Shown here piece by piece: positions 33,490-45,889 of a stretch of DNA of 64,000 bases. The stretch is from Zea mays. Lineage: Eukaryota; Streptophyta; Magnoliopsida; Poales; Poaceae. The notes beneath the pieces were generated by a model. That model did no database searches. It was not told the origin of the DNA and saw only the letters and a list, made by a program, of their open reading frames with translations. Location: contig NC_050104.1 in the NCBI RefSeq assembly GCF_902167145.1, positions 7,400,001-7,464,000 on the forward strand. Reading direction: 5' to 3'. A program made the translations under genes and the position numbers. How positions within the stretch are numbered: the first letter of the stretch is position 1; each line of letters begins with the position of its first letter.

Positions 33490-36120
33490 TTAGGCCTTGT
33501 TCTTAGGTACCCAAACAGTCTTGGGTCCTTTGACATTATAAACAAGCACCTTGGGTACCCAAACACAAGTCTTTGAGCCCTTGTGTTTGGCCCCAACATA
33601 TTTGGCAACTACTTTGCCTGATTTGTTAGTTAAAACATATGAAGCATCAAAAGTCTTAAATGAAATGTTATGATCATTTGATGCAATAGGAGTTTTCTTT
33701 TTAGGCAATTTAACATGAGTGGATTGCCTAGAACTAGATGCCTCACTCTTATACATAACAGCATGATGAGAGCCAGAGTGAGACTTTCTAGAATGAATTC
33801 TCCTAATTTTGTGTTCGGGATAACCAGCAGGATATAAAATGTATCCCTCGTTATCATGAACCATGGGAGCTTTGCCCTTGACAAAGTTAGACAATTTCTT
33901 AGGAGCATTAAGCTTGACATTGTCTCCCTGTTGGAAGCCAATGTCATCCTTAATGCCAGGGCGTCTCCCACTATAGAGCATACTTCTAGCAAATTTAAAT
34001 TTTTCATTTTCTAAGTCATGCTCATTAATTTTGGCACTAAGTTGAGCTATGTGATCATTTTGTTGTTTAATTAAAGCTAGGTGATCATGGATATCATCAA
34101 CATTAATGTCTCTACATCTAGTACAAATAGTAACATGATCAACACTAGATGTAGAGGGTTTGCAAGCATTTAATTCATCAATCTTAGCATGTAAAATAGC
34201 ATTCTCATCTCTAAGATTGGAAATAGAAATATTGCAAACATTTAAGTCTTTAGCCTTAGCAATTAATTTTTCATTCTCAATTTTAAGGCTAGAGAGTGAT
34301 GCATTCAACTTGTCAATCTTAGTAATCAAACTAGCATTATCATTTCTAAGACTAACAATTGAATCATCACAATCATCTAACTTCTCAACCTTAGCAATTA
34401 ATTTTGCATTTTCATTTCTAAGGTTTGAGATAATATCATGGCAAGTGCTTAGCTCACTAGTCAATTTTTCACATTTTTCTACTTCCTGAGCATAAGCATT
34501 TTTTACCTTAACATGCTTCTTATTTTCCTTAATAAGGAAGTCCTCTTGGCTATCTAAGAGTTCATCCTTCTCATGAATAGCACTAATTAATTCATTCAAT
34601 TTTTCCTTTTGTTGCATGTTTAGGTTGGCAAAAAGTGTAAGCAAATCATCTTCATCGTCACTAGAGTTATTCTCACCACTAGATGTTGCATATTTAGTGG
34701 AGGCTCTAGATTTTACCTTCTTTTTGTCGTCCTTTGCCATGAGGCACTTGTGGCCGACGTTGGGGAAGAAGAGGCCCTTGTTGACGGCGATGTTTGCGGC
34801 ATCCTCGTTGGAGGAGGAGTCGGTGGAGATCTCATCAGAGTCCCACTCCCGGCAAACATGGGCATCGCCGCCCTTCTTCTTGTAATACTTCTTCTTCTCC
34901 TTCCTTCTACCCTTCTTGTCGTCGCCCTTGTCACTATCACTTGATAATGGACATTTAGCAATGAAATGACCGGGCTTACCACACTTGTAGCAAACCTTCT
35001 TGGAATGGGGTTTGTAGTTTCTCTCCTTCTGTTGCTTGAGGATTAGACGGAAGCTCTTGATGATGAGCACCATCTCCTCATTATCGAGCTTGGAGGCGTC
35101 AATGGGAAGCCTACTCGACGTAGACTCTTCCTTCTTCTCCTCCGTCGCTTTGAAGGCGATGGGTTGTACCTCGGGTGTGGAGGTGGCGCCTCGCTCGATG
35201 ATTTGTTTGGAGCCTTTGATCATTAATTCGAAGCTCACAAACTTTCCTATCACTTCCTCGGGAGACATTAGCTTATATCTAGGATCACCACGAATTAATT
35301 GAACTTGAGTAGGGTTAAGAAAAACAAGTGATCTTAGAATAACCTTGACCATTTCATGGTCATCCCATTTTGTGCTTCCGAGGTTGCGCACTTGGTTCAC
35401 CAAGGTCTTGAGCCGGTTGTACATGGCTTGTGGCTCCTCCCCTTGGTTGAGCATGAATCGACCGAGCTCCCCCTCGATCGTCTCCCGCTTGGTGATCTTG
35501 GTCACCTCATCTCCTTCGTGTGCGGTCTTGAGTACGTCCCAAATCTCTTTGGCACTCTTCAATCCTTGCACCTTATTATACTCCTCTCGACTTAGAGAGG
35601 CGAGGAGTATAGTAGTGGCTTGGGAGTTGAAGTGCCGGATTTGGGCTACCTCGTCCGAATCATAGCCTTCATCCCCTACGGATGGTTCCTGCGCACCAAA
35701 CTCAACAATGTCCCAAATGCTAGCATGGAGTGAGGTTAGGTGGTGCCTCATTTTATCACTCCACATACAATAATCTTCACCATCAAAAACCGGTGGTTTG
35801 CCTAGTGGGACGGAAAGTAAAGGAGTGTGTTCGGAAATGCGTGGATAGCGTAAGGGGATCTTACTAAACTTCTTGCGCTCATGGCACTTAGAAGTGACGG
35901 ACGGCGTGTCGGAGCTGGAGGTGGAAGGCGACGAAGAATCGGTCTCGTAGTAGACCACTTTCTTCATTTTCTTCTTGTCGCCACTCCGGTGCGACTTGAC
36001 GCGGGGAGGTGATTCCTCCCTCTTCTTGTTGTCGGACTCCCCCGATGGAGCCTTCCCGTGGCTTGTGGCGGGCTTGTCGCCGGTCACCATCTCCTTCTTG
36101 GCGTGAGCTCCTGACATCAC
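33490..36120 (-). CDS. Opie copy 1 gag (apparently intact)
   Basis: 876 codons, ATG at 36120 shortly inside the primer-binding site, uninterrupted to 33490. N-terminal Ser/Lys-rich stretch (SHRSGDKKKMKK), gag core (PPVFDGEDYCMWSDKMRHHL), CCHC knuckle CYKCGKPGHFIAKC, then a long Leu/Asn/Lys/Glu-rich region with repeated DLRNENAKLIAKVEKL-like units that should form a coiled coil, and a C-terminal Gly/Lys part with tandem WVPKVLV-like motifs. This long gag is the particle-forming protein of Sireviruses. It is the only full-length retroelement structural ORF in the window. Confidence 0.88.
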   Translation of the reverse strand: MMSGAHAKKEMVTGDKPATSHGKAPSGESDNKKREESPPRVKSHRSGDKKKMKKVVYYETDSSSPSTSSSDTPSVTSKCHERKKFSKIPLRYPRISEHTPLLSVPLGKPPVFDGEDYCMWSDKMRHHLTSLHASIWDIVEFGAQEPSVGDEGYDSDEVAQIRHFNSQATTILLASLSREEYNKVQGLKSAKEIWDVLKTAHEGDEVTKITKRETIEGELGRFMLNQGEEPQAMYNRLKTLVNQVRNLGSTKWDDHEMVKVILRSLVFLNPTQVQLIRGDPRYKLMSPEEVIGKFVSFELMIKGSKQIIERGATSTPEVQPIAFKATEEKKEESTSSRLPIDASKLDNEEMVLIIKSFRLILKQQKERNYKPHSKKVCYKCGKPGHFIAKCPLSSDSDKGDDKKGRRKEKKKYYKKKGGDAHVCREWDSDEISTDSSSNEDAANIAVNKGLFFPNVGHKCLMAKDDKKKVKSRASTKYATSSGENNSSDDEDDLLTLFANLNMQQKEKLNELISAIHEKDELLDSQEDFLIKENKKHVKVKNAYAQEVEKCEKLTSELSTCHDIISNLRNENAKLIAKVEKLDDCDDSIVSLRNDNASLITKIDKLNASLSSLKIENEKLIAKAKDLNVCNISISNLRDENAILHAKIDELNACKPSTSSVDHVTICTRCRDINVDDIHDHLALIKQQNDHIAQLSAKINEHDLENEKFKFARSMLYSGRRPGIKDDIGFQQGDNVKLNAPKKLSNFVKGKAPMVHDNEGYILYPAGYPEHKIRRIHSRKSHSGSHHAVMYKSEASSSRQSTHVKLPKKKTPIASNDHNISFKTFDASYVLTNKSGKVVAKYVGAKHKGSKTCVWVPKVLVYNVKGPKTVWVPKNKA

Positions 36121-36151
36121 TTCGAGCGGTTAAGCTCTAATGAAGTACCGG

Positions 36152-36163
36152 GCTCTGATACCA
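36152..36163 (-). other. Opie copy 1 primer-binding site
   Basis: The minus strand reads TGGTATCAGAGC, complementary to the initiator Met tRNA, two bases from the LTR end. Confidence 0.93.
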
Positions 36164-36165
36164 AT

Positions 36166-37378
36166 TGAAAGTCGCCTAGAGGGGGGTGAATAGGCAAGTC
36201 TAAAAATTATAAACTTTAAGCACAACTACAAGTCGGGGTTAGCGTTAGAAATATAATCAAGTCCGAAAGAGAGGGCAAAAACAAATCACAAGCAAATGAA
36301 GAGTGTGACACGGTGATTTGTTTTACCGAGGTTCGGTTCTTGCAAACCTACTCCCCGTTGAGGTGGTCACAAAGACCGGGTCTCTTTCAACCCTTTCCCT
36401 CTCTCAAACGGTCACTTAGACCGAGTGAGCTTTTCTCCTCAATCAATTGGGACACTTAGTCCCCACAAGGACCACCACATAATTGGTGTCTCTTGCCTTG
36501 ATTACAAATGACTTGGGAATAAGAAATGGGAAGAAGAAAAGTGATCCAAGCGCAAGAGCTCAAAAGAACACGGCAAAACTCTCTCTTCTAGTCACTATTG
36601 CTTTGAGTGGAATTGGGACTTGGAGAGATTTTGATTCACTCTATTTGTGTCTTGTATTGAATGCACTAGCTCTTGTATTGAATGTGTTGGCTGAAAAACT
36701 TGGATGCCTTGAAGTGTGGTGGTTGGGGGTATTTATAGCCCCAACCACCAAAATGACAGTTGGTGGAGGCTGATGTCGATGGGCGCACCGGACAGTCCAG
36801 TGCGCCACCGGACACTGTCCGGTGCGCCAGCCACGTCACCAAACCGTTAGGGTTCGACCGTTGGAGCTCTGACATGTGGGGCCACCGGACAGTCCGGTGG
36901 TGCACCGGACAGGTCCTGTTCACTGTCCGGTGTGCCTTCTGGCGCTGCTCTGACTTCTTCGCGAACTGTCCGCGCACTGTAGCTCACTGTTCACTTTTGC
37001 AGACGACCGTTGGCGCTGATAGCCGTTGCTCCGCATGGCACACCGGACAGTCCGGTGCTACACCGGACAGTCCGGTGAATTATACCGGAGTGGCAATTCC
37101 AGAAACCCGAAGGTGAGCAGTTCGAGTGGATTCACCCTGGTGCACCGGACACAGTCCGGTGGCACACCGGACAGTCCGGTGCGCCAGACCAGGGTTGCCT
37201 TTGGTTTCTTTTGCTCCTTTTTATTTGAACCCTTTCTTGGAGTTTTATTGGTTTGTGTTGAACCTTTGGCACCTATAGAACTTATAATCTAGAGCAAACT
37301 AGTTAGTCCAATTATTTGTGTTGGGTAATTCAACCACCAAAATCATTTAGGAAAAGGTTTGACCCTATTTCCCTTTCA
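36166..37378 (-). repeat. 5' LTR of Opie copy 1
   Basis: 1213 bp, TGAAAGTCGCC ... CCCTTTCA. On the minus strand a TATA box (CTATAAATACC, 36728-36738) separates U3 on the right from R/U5 on the left. The U3 part (36780-37175) is packed with CACCGGACAGTCCGGTG palindromes. Confidence 0.93.
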
Positions 37379-37383
37379 CTAGC

Positions 37384-37816
37384 TCCCTCTCCCTTTGCAT
37401 GCCGGCTGCAGGAGATCCCCCACGCGCACATCGCTTGCCCCTACAGAGCCCCCTAGTGAGCAGATCACTTCTCTCGACCTCCATTCCTGGCATGTCACTG
37501 TCCACGCACACTAACACTGTTTGGTACTGTAGCCGTGGGCCCGCGATTAATTGTTAGTAGAAGAAAAATTGATAGTGGATGAAAAGTAGGTATAGAAAAT
37601 GATTTTTTATGGTTGTAGTGCGGTAAAGGGGAAGTATTTAGGAGGAACCGCTGCGGGAGATGAAAACGCAGGGGATGAAATGTTGATGATGTGACATAAA
37701 AAGTGATATAGGGGAAAAAATTTAGGGAGAACCAGTACGGATAGCCTCAACGATCTCCTATATATTTCTCCTCCTAAATCTCACTATCTCGCCACGTCAG
37801 CAAACTCTCTCCCCCT
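37384..37816. other. Gap between the two Opie elements
   Basis: No gene. It consists of most of MITE family A copy 2 (to 37746) and the start of an inverted copy that is interrupted by Opie copy 2. Confidence 0.7.
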
Positions 37817-37821
37817 ATATC

Positions 37822-39134
37822 TGAAAGTCGCCTAGAGGGGGGGTGAATAGGGCGAAACTGAAATTTACAAAGTTAATCACAACTACAAGCCGGGTTAGCG
37901 TTAGAAATATAATCGAGTCCGCGAGAGAGGATGCAAAACAAATCGCTAGTGAATAAAGAGTGTGACACGCGGATTTGTTTTACCGAGGTTCGGTTCTTGC
38001 AAACCTACTCCCCGTTGAGGTGGTCACAAAGACCGGGTCTCTTTCAACCCTTTCCCTCTCTCAAACAGTCCCTCGGACCGAGTGAGCTTCTTCTTCTCAA
38101 TCAAACGGGAACAAAACTTCCCCGCAAGGGCCGCCACACAATTGGTGCCTCTTGCCTTGGTTACAATTGAGTTGTTCGCAAGAAAGAATCAAAGAAGAAA
38201 GCAATCCAAGCGCAAGAGATCGAAAGAACACAAGCAAATCTCTCTCACTAATCACTAAGGCGTTGTGTGGAATTTGGAGAGGATTTGATCACTTGGGTGT
38301 GTCTAGAATTGAATGCTAGAGCTCTTGTAAGTAGTTGAAGTAGGAAAACTTGGATATCTTGAATGTGGGGTGGTTGGGGGTATTTATAACCCCAACCACC
38401 AAACTAGCCGTTTGGTGGGGCTGTCTGTCGCATGGTGCACCGGACAGTCCGGTGCACACCAGACAGTGTCTGGTGCGCCAGCCACGTCACCAGGCCGTTG
38501 GGTTCCGACCGTTGGAGCTCTGACTGCGCCCGCCTGGATGTCCGGTGGCACACCGGACATGCACTATAGAGTGTCCGGTGCGCCACTTCGCGCGTGCCTG
38601 ACTTCTGCGCGCTCTGGCGCGCATTTAATGCTTCTGCAGGTGACCGTTGGCGCCGAATAGTCATTGCTCTGCTGGCTCACCGGACAGTCCGGTGTACACC
38701 GGACACGGCAGGTGAATTATAGCGGAGCAAATTCCCGAAGCTGGCGAGTTCCAGAGTCGCTCTTCCCTGGGGCACCGGACACTGTCCGGTGTACACCGGA
38801 CAGTCCGGTGAATTATAGTGGAGCGCCTCTGGATTTTCCCGAAGGTGAAGAGTTCAGCGTGAAGTCCTCTGGTGCACCGGACACTTTCCGGTAATGCACC
38901 GGACACTGTCCGGTGGCACACCGGACAGTCTGGTGCGCCAGACCAGGGCTGCCTTCGGTTATCCCTTGTTCTCTTTGTTGAACCCAATTCTTGGTCATTT
39001 TATTGGCTAAGTGTGAACCTTTGACACCTGTATAACTTATACACTAGAGCAAACTAGTTAGTCCAATTATTTGTGTTGAGCAATTCAACCACCAAAATCA
39101 ATTAGGAACTAGGTGTAAGCCTAATTCCCTTTCA
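37822..39134 (-). repeat. 3' LTR of Opie copy 2
   Basis: 1313 bp, about 60 bp longer than the 5' LTR. The extra bases are additional CACCGGACA.../...TCCGGTG palindrome units at about 38695-38715, 38775-38815 and 38870-38920. Confidence 0.93.
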
Positions 39135-39150
39135 ATCTCCCCCTTTTTGG
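39135..39150 (-). other. Polypurine tract of Opie copy 2
   Basis: The minus strand reads CCAAAAAGGGGGAGAT next to the 3' LTR. Further tracts of the same kind follow near 39421, 39535, 39644, 39703 and 39761. Confidence 0.82.
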
Positions 39151-39958
39151 TGATTGATGCCAACACAAACCAAAGCAAGTATAGAAGTGCATAATTAAAC
39201 TAGCTTGCATAATGTAAGTGCAAAGGTTACTTGGATTTAAGCCAATATAAATACTTATAATATATGCATGGATTGTTTCTTCATTTCTAACATTTTGGAC
39301 CACGCTTGCACCACATGTTTTGTTTTTGCAAATTGTTTTGTAAATTCTTTTCAAAGTCCTTTTGCAAATAGTCAAAGGTATATGAATAAGATTTTGCGAA
39401 GCATTTTCAAGATTTGAAATTTTCTCCCCTTGTTTCAAATGCTTTTCCTTTGACTAAACAAAACTCCCCCTAAATGAAATCCTCCTCTTAGTATTCAAGA
39501 GGGTTTTAGGATATTGATTTTGAAAATACTATTATCTCTCCCTTTTTGAACACAAGGAGATACCAAATTGAAAAATCATACCAATTGAAAAACCTTAGTT
39601 TTAAAATTAGGTGGTGGCGCGGTCCTTTTGCTTTGGGCTAATACTCTCTCCCCCTTTGGCATGAATCGCCAAAAACGGAGTCATTGGAGCCCTTAGAATT
39701 ACTTTCTCCCCCTTTGGTCATAAATAAATGAGTGAAGATTATACCAAAGACAGAGTCCATCTCCCCCAAAGATGGAGAGTGGCTTGGAGCGACGACGAAG
39801 GATGAGTTACGGAGTGGAAGCCTTTGTCTTCGCCGAAGACTCCAATTCCCTTTCAATACACCTATGACTTGGTTTGAAATAGACTTGAAAACATATTAGT
39901 CATAGCATATGAAAGAGACATGATCAAAGGTATATGAATGAGCTATGTATGCAAGATA
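39151..39958 (-). other. Noncoding region between Opie 2 pol and polypurine tract
   Basis: No gene, homologous to 29454-30235. It holds the additional polypurine-like tracts noted for the adjoining site. Confidence 0.7.
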
Positions 39959-42900
39959 TCAAAAGAAGTTCCTAGAATCAAAAATATTTAGCTCATGCCT
40001 AAGTTTGTTAAAGGTTTGTTCATCAAGAGGCTTGGTAAAGATATCGGCTAATTGATCTTTAGTATTAATGTATGCAATCTCGATATCTCCCTTTTGTTGG
40101 TGATCCCTTAAAAAGTGATACCGAATGGCTATGTGTTTAGTGCGGCTATGCTCAACGGGATTATCCGCCATGCGGATTGCACTCTCATTATCACATAGAA
40201 GAGGAACTTTGGTTAATTTGTAACCATAGTCCCTAAGGGTTTGCCTCATCCAAAGTAATTGCGCGCAACAATGGCCTGCGGCAATGTACTCGGCTTCGGC
40301 GATAGAAAGAGCTACGGAATTTTGCTTCTTTGAAGCCCAAGACACCAAGGATCTTCCCAAGAACTGGCAAGTCCCCGATGTGCTCTTTCTATTAATTTTA
40401 CACCCCGCCCAATCGGCATCCGAATAACCAATTAAATCAAATGTGGATCCCCTGGGATACCAAAGCCCAAACTTAAGAGTATAAACTAAATATCTCAAGA
40501 TTCGTTTTACGGCCGTAAGGTGAGCTTCCTTAGGGTCGGCTTGGAATCTTGCACACATGCATACAGAAAGCATAATGTCCGGTCGTGATGCACAAAGATA
40601 GAGTAAAGAGCCTATCATCGACCGGTATACCTTTTGATCGACGGATTTACCTCCCTCGTCGAGGTGCCCATTGGTTCCCATGGGTGTCTTGATGGGCTTA
40701 GCATCCTTCATCCCAAACTTGCTTAGAATATCTTGAGTATACTTCGTTTGGCTTAGGAAGGTGCCCTCTTGGAGTTGCTTTACTTGAAATCCTAAGAAAT
40801 ACTTCAACTCCCCCATCATAGACATCTCGAATTTTTGTGTCATGATCCTACTAAATTCTTCACATGTAGACTCGTTAGTAGACCCAAATATGATATCATC
40901 AACATAAATTTGGCATACAAACAAGTCATTCTCAAGAGTTTTAGTAAATAAAGTAGGATCGGCTTTTCCGACTTTGAAGCCATTTGCAATAAGAAAATCT
41001 CTTAGGCATTCATACCATGCTCGTGGGGCTTGCTTAAGCCCATAAAGCGCCTTAGAGAGTTTATACACATAGTTAGGGTACTCACTATCTTCAAAGCCGG
41101 GAGGTTGCTCAACATAGACTTCTTCCTTGATTGGTCCATTGAGGAAGGCACTCTTCACGTCCATTTGATAAAGCTTGAAGCCATGGTAAGTAGCATAGGC
41201 TAATAATATACGAATTGATTCAAGCCTAGCTACGGGTGCATAGGTTTCACCGAAATCCAAACCTTCGACTTGGGAGTATCCTTTGGCCACAAGACGAGCT
41301 TTGTTCCTTGTCACCACACCATGCTCATCTTGCTTGTTGCAGAAAACCCACTTGGTTCCTACAACATTTTGATTAGGACGTGGAACTAAATGTCATACCT
41401 CATTCCTAGTGAAGTTGTTGAGCTCCTCTTGCATCGCCACCATCCAATCCGAATCTTGAAGTGCTTCCTCTACCCTATGTGGCTCAATAGAGGAAACAAA
41501 AGAGTAATGCTCACAAAAATGTGCAACACGAGATCTAGTGGTTACCCCCTTATGAATGTCGCTGAGGATGGTGTCGACGGGGTGATCTTGTTGAATTGCA
41601 TGGTGGACTCTTGGGTGTGGCGGTCTTGGTTCTTCATCCTCCTTATCTTGCTCATTTGCATCTCCCCCTTGATCATTGCTGTCATCTTGAGGTGACTCAT
41701 TTGCTTGATCTTCTCCTTCATCAACTTGAGCTTCATCCTCATTTTGAGTTGGTGGAGATGCTTCCGTGGAGGAGGATGGTTGATCTTGTGCATTTGGAGG
41801 CTCTTTGGATTCCTTAGGACACACATCCCCAATGGACATGTTCCTTAGCACGATGCACGGAGCCTCTTCATCACCTATCTCATCAAGATCAACTTGCTCT
41901 ACTTGAGAGCCGTTAGTCTCATCAAACACAACGTCACAAGAAACTTCAACTTGTCCAGTGGACTTGTTAAAGACTCTATATGCCCTTGTGTTTGAATCAT
42001 ATCCTAGTAAAAAGCCTTCTACAGTCTTAGGAGCAAATTTAGATTTTCTACCTCTTTTAACAAGTATAAAGCATTTGCTACCAAAGACTCTAAAATATGA
42101 AATATTGGGCTTTTTACCGGTTAGGAGTTCATATGATGTCTTCTTGAGGATTCGGTGTAGATATAACCGGTTGATGGCGTAGCAGGCGGTGTTGACCGCC
42201 TCGGCCCAAAACCGATCCGATGTCTTGTACTCATCAAGCATGGTTCTAGCCATGTCCAATAGAGTTCGATTCTTTCTCTCCACTACACCATTTTGTTGTG
42301 GCTTGTAGGGAGAAGAGAACTCATGCTTGATGCCCTCCTCCTCAAGGAAGCCTTCAATTTGAGAGTTCTTAAACTCCGTCCCGTTGTCGCTTCTAATTTT
42401 CTTGATCCTTAAGCCGAACTCGTTTTGAGCCCGTCTCAAGAATCCCTTTAAGGTCTCTTGGGTGTGAGATTTTTTCTGCAAAAAGAACACCCAAGTGAAG
42501 CGAGAATAATCATCCACAATAACTAGACAGTACTTACTCCCGCCGATGCTTATGTAAGCTATCGGGCCGAATAGATCCATGTGTAGGAGCTCTAGTGGCC
42601 TGTCGGTCGTCATGATGTTCTTGTGTGGATGATGAGCACCAACTTGCTTTCCTGCTTGACATGTGCTACAAATCCTATCTTTCTCAAAATGAACATTTGT
42701 TAATCCTAAAATGTGCTCTCCCTTTAGAAGCTTATGAAGATTTTTCATCCCAACATGTGATAGTCGGCGGTGCCAGAGCCAGCCCATGTTAGTCTTAGCA
42801 ATTAAGCAAGTGTCGAGTTCAGCTCTATCAAAATCTACCAAGTATAGCTGACCCTCTAACACTCCCTTAAATGCTATTGAATCATCACTCCTTCTAAAGA

Positions 42901-43138
42901 CAGTGACACCTACATCAGTAAATAGACAGTTGTAGCCCATTTTGCATAATTGAGAAACGGAAAGCAAATTGTAATCTAATGAATCTACAAGAAAAACATT
43001 GGAAATAGAATGGTCAGGTGATATAGCAATTTTACCCAATCCTTTGACCAAACCTTGATTTCCATCCCCGAATGTGATAGCTCGTTGGGGATCTTGGTTT
43101 TTCTCATAGGAGGAGAACATCTTCTTCTCCCCTGTCAT
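39959..43138 (-). pseudogene. Opie copy 2 pol, one nonsense codon
   Basis: A single frame from 43138 to 39959, broken only by a TGA at 41393-41395 where copy 1 has TGG (Trp). Domains: pre-integrase (HRRLSHVGM, CSTCQAGK), integrase with HMDLFGP, RSDNGTEF and [13 protein letters not shown] with YVDDIIFGS, RNase H with [18 protein letters not shown] and [10 protein letters not shown], and an intact C terminus ([17 protein letters not shown]). It is the least damaged pol in the window. The stop lies between integrase and RT. Confidence 0.92.
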
Positions 43139-43205
43139 GTGGTTTGTGCACCCGCTGTCGATGATCCAACTTGAGCCCCCGGATGCATAAACCTAGAAAA
43201 CATGT

Positions 43206-45844
43206 TTAGTTCTTGACTTTAGGTACCCAAATGGTTTTGGGTCCTTTGGCATTAGATACAAGAACTTTGGGTACCCAAACACAAGTCTTTGACCCCTTGT
43301 GCTTGCCCCCAACATACTTGGCAACTACCTTGCCGGATTTGTTAGTTAAAACATATGATGCATCAAAAGTTTTAAATGAAATGTCATGATCATTTGATGC
43401 ATTAGGAGTTTTCTTCTTAGGCAACTTAGCACGGGTTGGTTGCCTGGAACTAGATGTCTCACCCTTATACATAAAAGCATGGTTAGGGCCAGAGTGAGAC
43501 TTCCTAGAATGAATTCTCCTAATTTTGCTCTCAGGATAACCGACAGGGTACAAAATGTAACCCTCGTTATCCTGAGGCATGGGAGCCTTGCCCTTAACAA
43601 AATTAGACAATTTCTTAGGAGGAGCATTAAGTTTGACATTGTCCCCCTTTTGGAAGCCAATGCCATCCTTGATGCCAGAGCGTCTCCCACTATAAAACAT
43701 ACTACGAGCAAATTTAAATTTTTCATTTTCAAGTTCATGCTCGACAATTTTAGCATCTAATTTTGCTATATGATCATTTTGTTGTTTAATTAAAGCCATG
43801 TGATCATGAATAACATTAATATCAACATCTCTACATCTAGTGCAAATAGTAACATGTTCAATAATAGATGTAGAGGGTTTGCAAGAATTAAGTTCAACAA
43901 TTTTAGAACGCAATATATCATTTTATCTCTAAGATCGGAAATAGTAACATTGCAAACATCAAGATCTTTAGCCTTAGCAAGCAATTTTTCATTTTCATCT
44001 CTAAGGCTAGCAAGAGAAATGTTCAATTCTTCAATCTTAGCAAGCAAATCATCATTATCATTTCTAAGATTTGGAATTGAAACATTACAAGCAATGGAAT
44101 CAACCTTAGCTAACAAATTAGCATTCTCATTTCTAAGGTTTTCTATAGTCTCATGGCAAGTGCTTAGCTCACTAGATAATTTTTCACATTTTTCAACTTC
44201 TAGAGCATAAGCATTTTTAACTTTAACATGCTTTTTGTTTTCCTTGATTAGGAAGTCCTCTTGGGAGTCCAAGAGATCATCCTTCTCATGGATGGCACTA
44301 ATTAATTCATTTAATTTCTCCTTTTGTTGCATGTTTAAGTTGGCAAAGAGTGTACGCAAATTATCTTCCTCATCACTAGCATTATCATCGCTAGAGGATT
44401 CATATCTAGTGGAGGATTTAGATTTAACCTTTTTCTTTTTGTCGTCCTTTGGCATGAGGCACTTGTGGCCGACGTTGGGGAAGAGAAGTCCCTTGGTGAC
44501 GGCGATGTTGGCGGCGTCCTCGTCGGAGGAGGAGTCGCTAGAGCTTTCGTCGGAGTCCTATTCGCGACAAACATGGGCATCGCCGCCCTTCTTCTTGTAG
44601 TACCTCTTTTTCTCCTTTCTTCTCCCCTTCTTGCCGTCGCCCCTGTCACTGTCACTAGAAATAGGACATTTTGCTATAAAGTAACCGGGCTTACCACACT
44701 TGTAGCAAACCTTCTTGGAGCGGGGCTTGTAATCTTTCCCCCTCCTTTGCTTGAGGATTTGGCGAAAGCTTTTGATGACAAGCGCCATTTCCTCATTGTA
44801 GAGCTTGGAGGCGTCGATGGGTGTTCTACTCGGTGTAGACTCCTCCTTCTTCTCTTCCGTCGCTTTGAATGCGACCGGTTGAGCTTCGGACGTAGAAGGA
44901 CCGTCAAGCTCGTTGATCTTCCGTGAGCCCTTGATCATAAATTTAAAGCTCACAAAATTCCCGATTACTTCCTCGGGAGTCATTAGTGTGTATCTAGGAT
45001 TGCCACGAATTAATTGTACTTGAGTAGGGTTAAGGAAAATAAGTGATCTTAGAATAACCTTAACCACCTCGTGGTCATCCCACTTCTTGCTCCCGAGGTT
45101 GCGCACTTGATTCACCAAGGTTTTGAGCCGGTTGTACATGTCTTGTGGCTCCTCCCCTTGGCGTAGACGGAAGCGACTGAGCTCCCCCTCGATCGTTTCC
45201 CGCTTGGTGATTTTGGTGAGTTCATCACCCTCGTGAGCGGTCTTGAGCACGTCCCAAACTTCCTTGGCGCTCTTTAATCCTTGCACCTTGTTGTACTCCT
45301 CCCTACTTAGAGAAGCAAGGAGTATGGCTGTGGCTTGGGAGTTGAAGTGCTCGATTTGGGCCACTTCGTCCTCATCATAATCCTCATCCCCTACAAATAG
45401 TACCTGTGCTCCAAACTCAACAACATTCCATATACTTTTGTGGAGTGAGATTAGATGAAATTTCATTAAATCACTCCACCTAGCATAATCTTCACCGTCA
45501 AAGGTTGGCGGTTTGCCTAATGGAACAGAAAGTAATGGAGTATGTCTAGAAGTACGAGGATAGTGTAAGGGAATCTTACTAAACTTCTTGCGCTCATGGC
45601 GCTTAGAAGTTACGGAGGGCATGTCGGAGCCGGAGGTGGAAGGTGATGAAGTGTCGGTCTCGTAGTAGACCACCTTCCTCATCTTCTTTATCTTGTCGCC
45701 ACTCCGATGCGACTTGCGGGAAGAAGCTTTCTTGTCCTTCCCCTTTCCCTTTTTGCGGGACTCTTCCGATGAAGCCTTTCCGTGGCTTGTAGTGGGCTTT
45801 TCGCCGGTCTCCATCTCCTTCTTGGAGTGATCTCCCGACATCAC
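43206..45844 (-). pseudogene. Opie copy 2 gag, one stop and one frameshift
   Basis: Starts MMSGDHSKKEME at 45844. Core and CCHC knuckle (CYKCGKPGYFIAKC) are present to a TAG at 44558-44560, where copy 1 has TGG. The frame continues 44455-43790 with the coiled-coil part, then a one-base loss in an A run near 43921-43925 shifts into the frame of 43206-43913, which carries the C-terminal WVPKVLV-type motifs. The knuckle residue Tyr replaces the usual His-neighbouring His/Phe pair, but all four CCHC ligands stay. Confidence 0.88.
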
Positions 45845-45875
45845 TACGAGCGGTTAGGCTCTAATGAAGCACCGA

Positions 45876-45887
45876 GCCCTGATACCA
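45876..45887 (-). other. Opie copy 2 primer-binding site
   Basis: The minus strand reads TGGTATCAGGGC, one base different from the TGGTATCAGAGC of copy 1, two bases from the LTR. Confidence 0.9.
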
Positions 45888-45889
45888 AT

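Larger units (their letters stand above)
28718..37378 (-). mobile_element. Opie-like Sirevirus, copy 1 (complete)
   Basis: An 8661-bp minus-strand copia element bounded by LTRs with a perfect 5-bp target duplication CTAGC (28713-28717 and 37379-37383). It has a 5' LTR (36166-37378), TGGTATCAGAGC primer site, gag, pol, polypurine tract and a 3' LTR (28718-29437) that is internally deleted. The LTR start TGAAAGTCGCC and gag match my memory of maize Opie. Over the last ~300 bp the two LTRs show about eight or nine differences by eye, near 3%. Pol is disabled. Confidence 0.93.
28690..37746. mobile_element. MITE family A, copy 2, split by Opie copy 1
   Basis: Ends GACTGTCCGCACGGGTT at 28690 and the complement of AACCAGTACGGATAGCC ending 37746, with direct TCA on both sides (28687-28689, 37747-37749). 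Without the Opie insertion the element is about 390 bp and aligns with copy 1. Opie entered about 28 bp from its left end. Confidence 0.65.
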
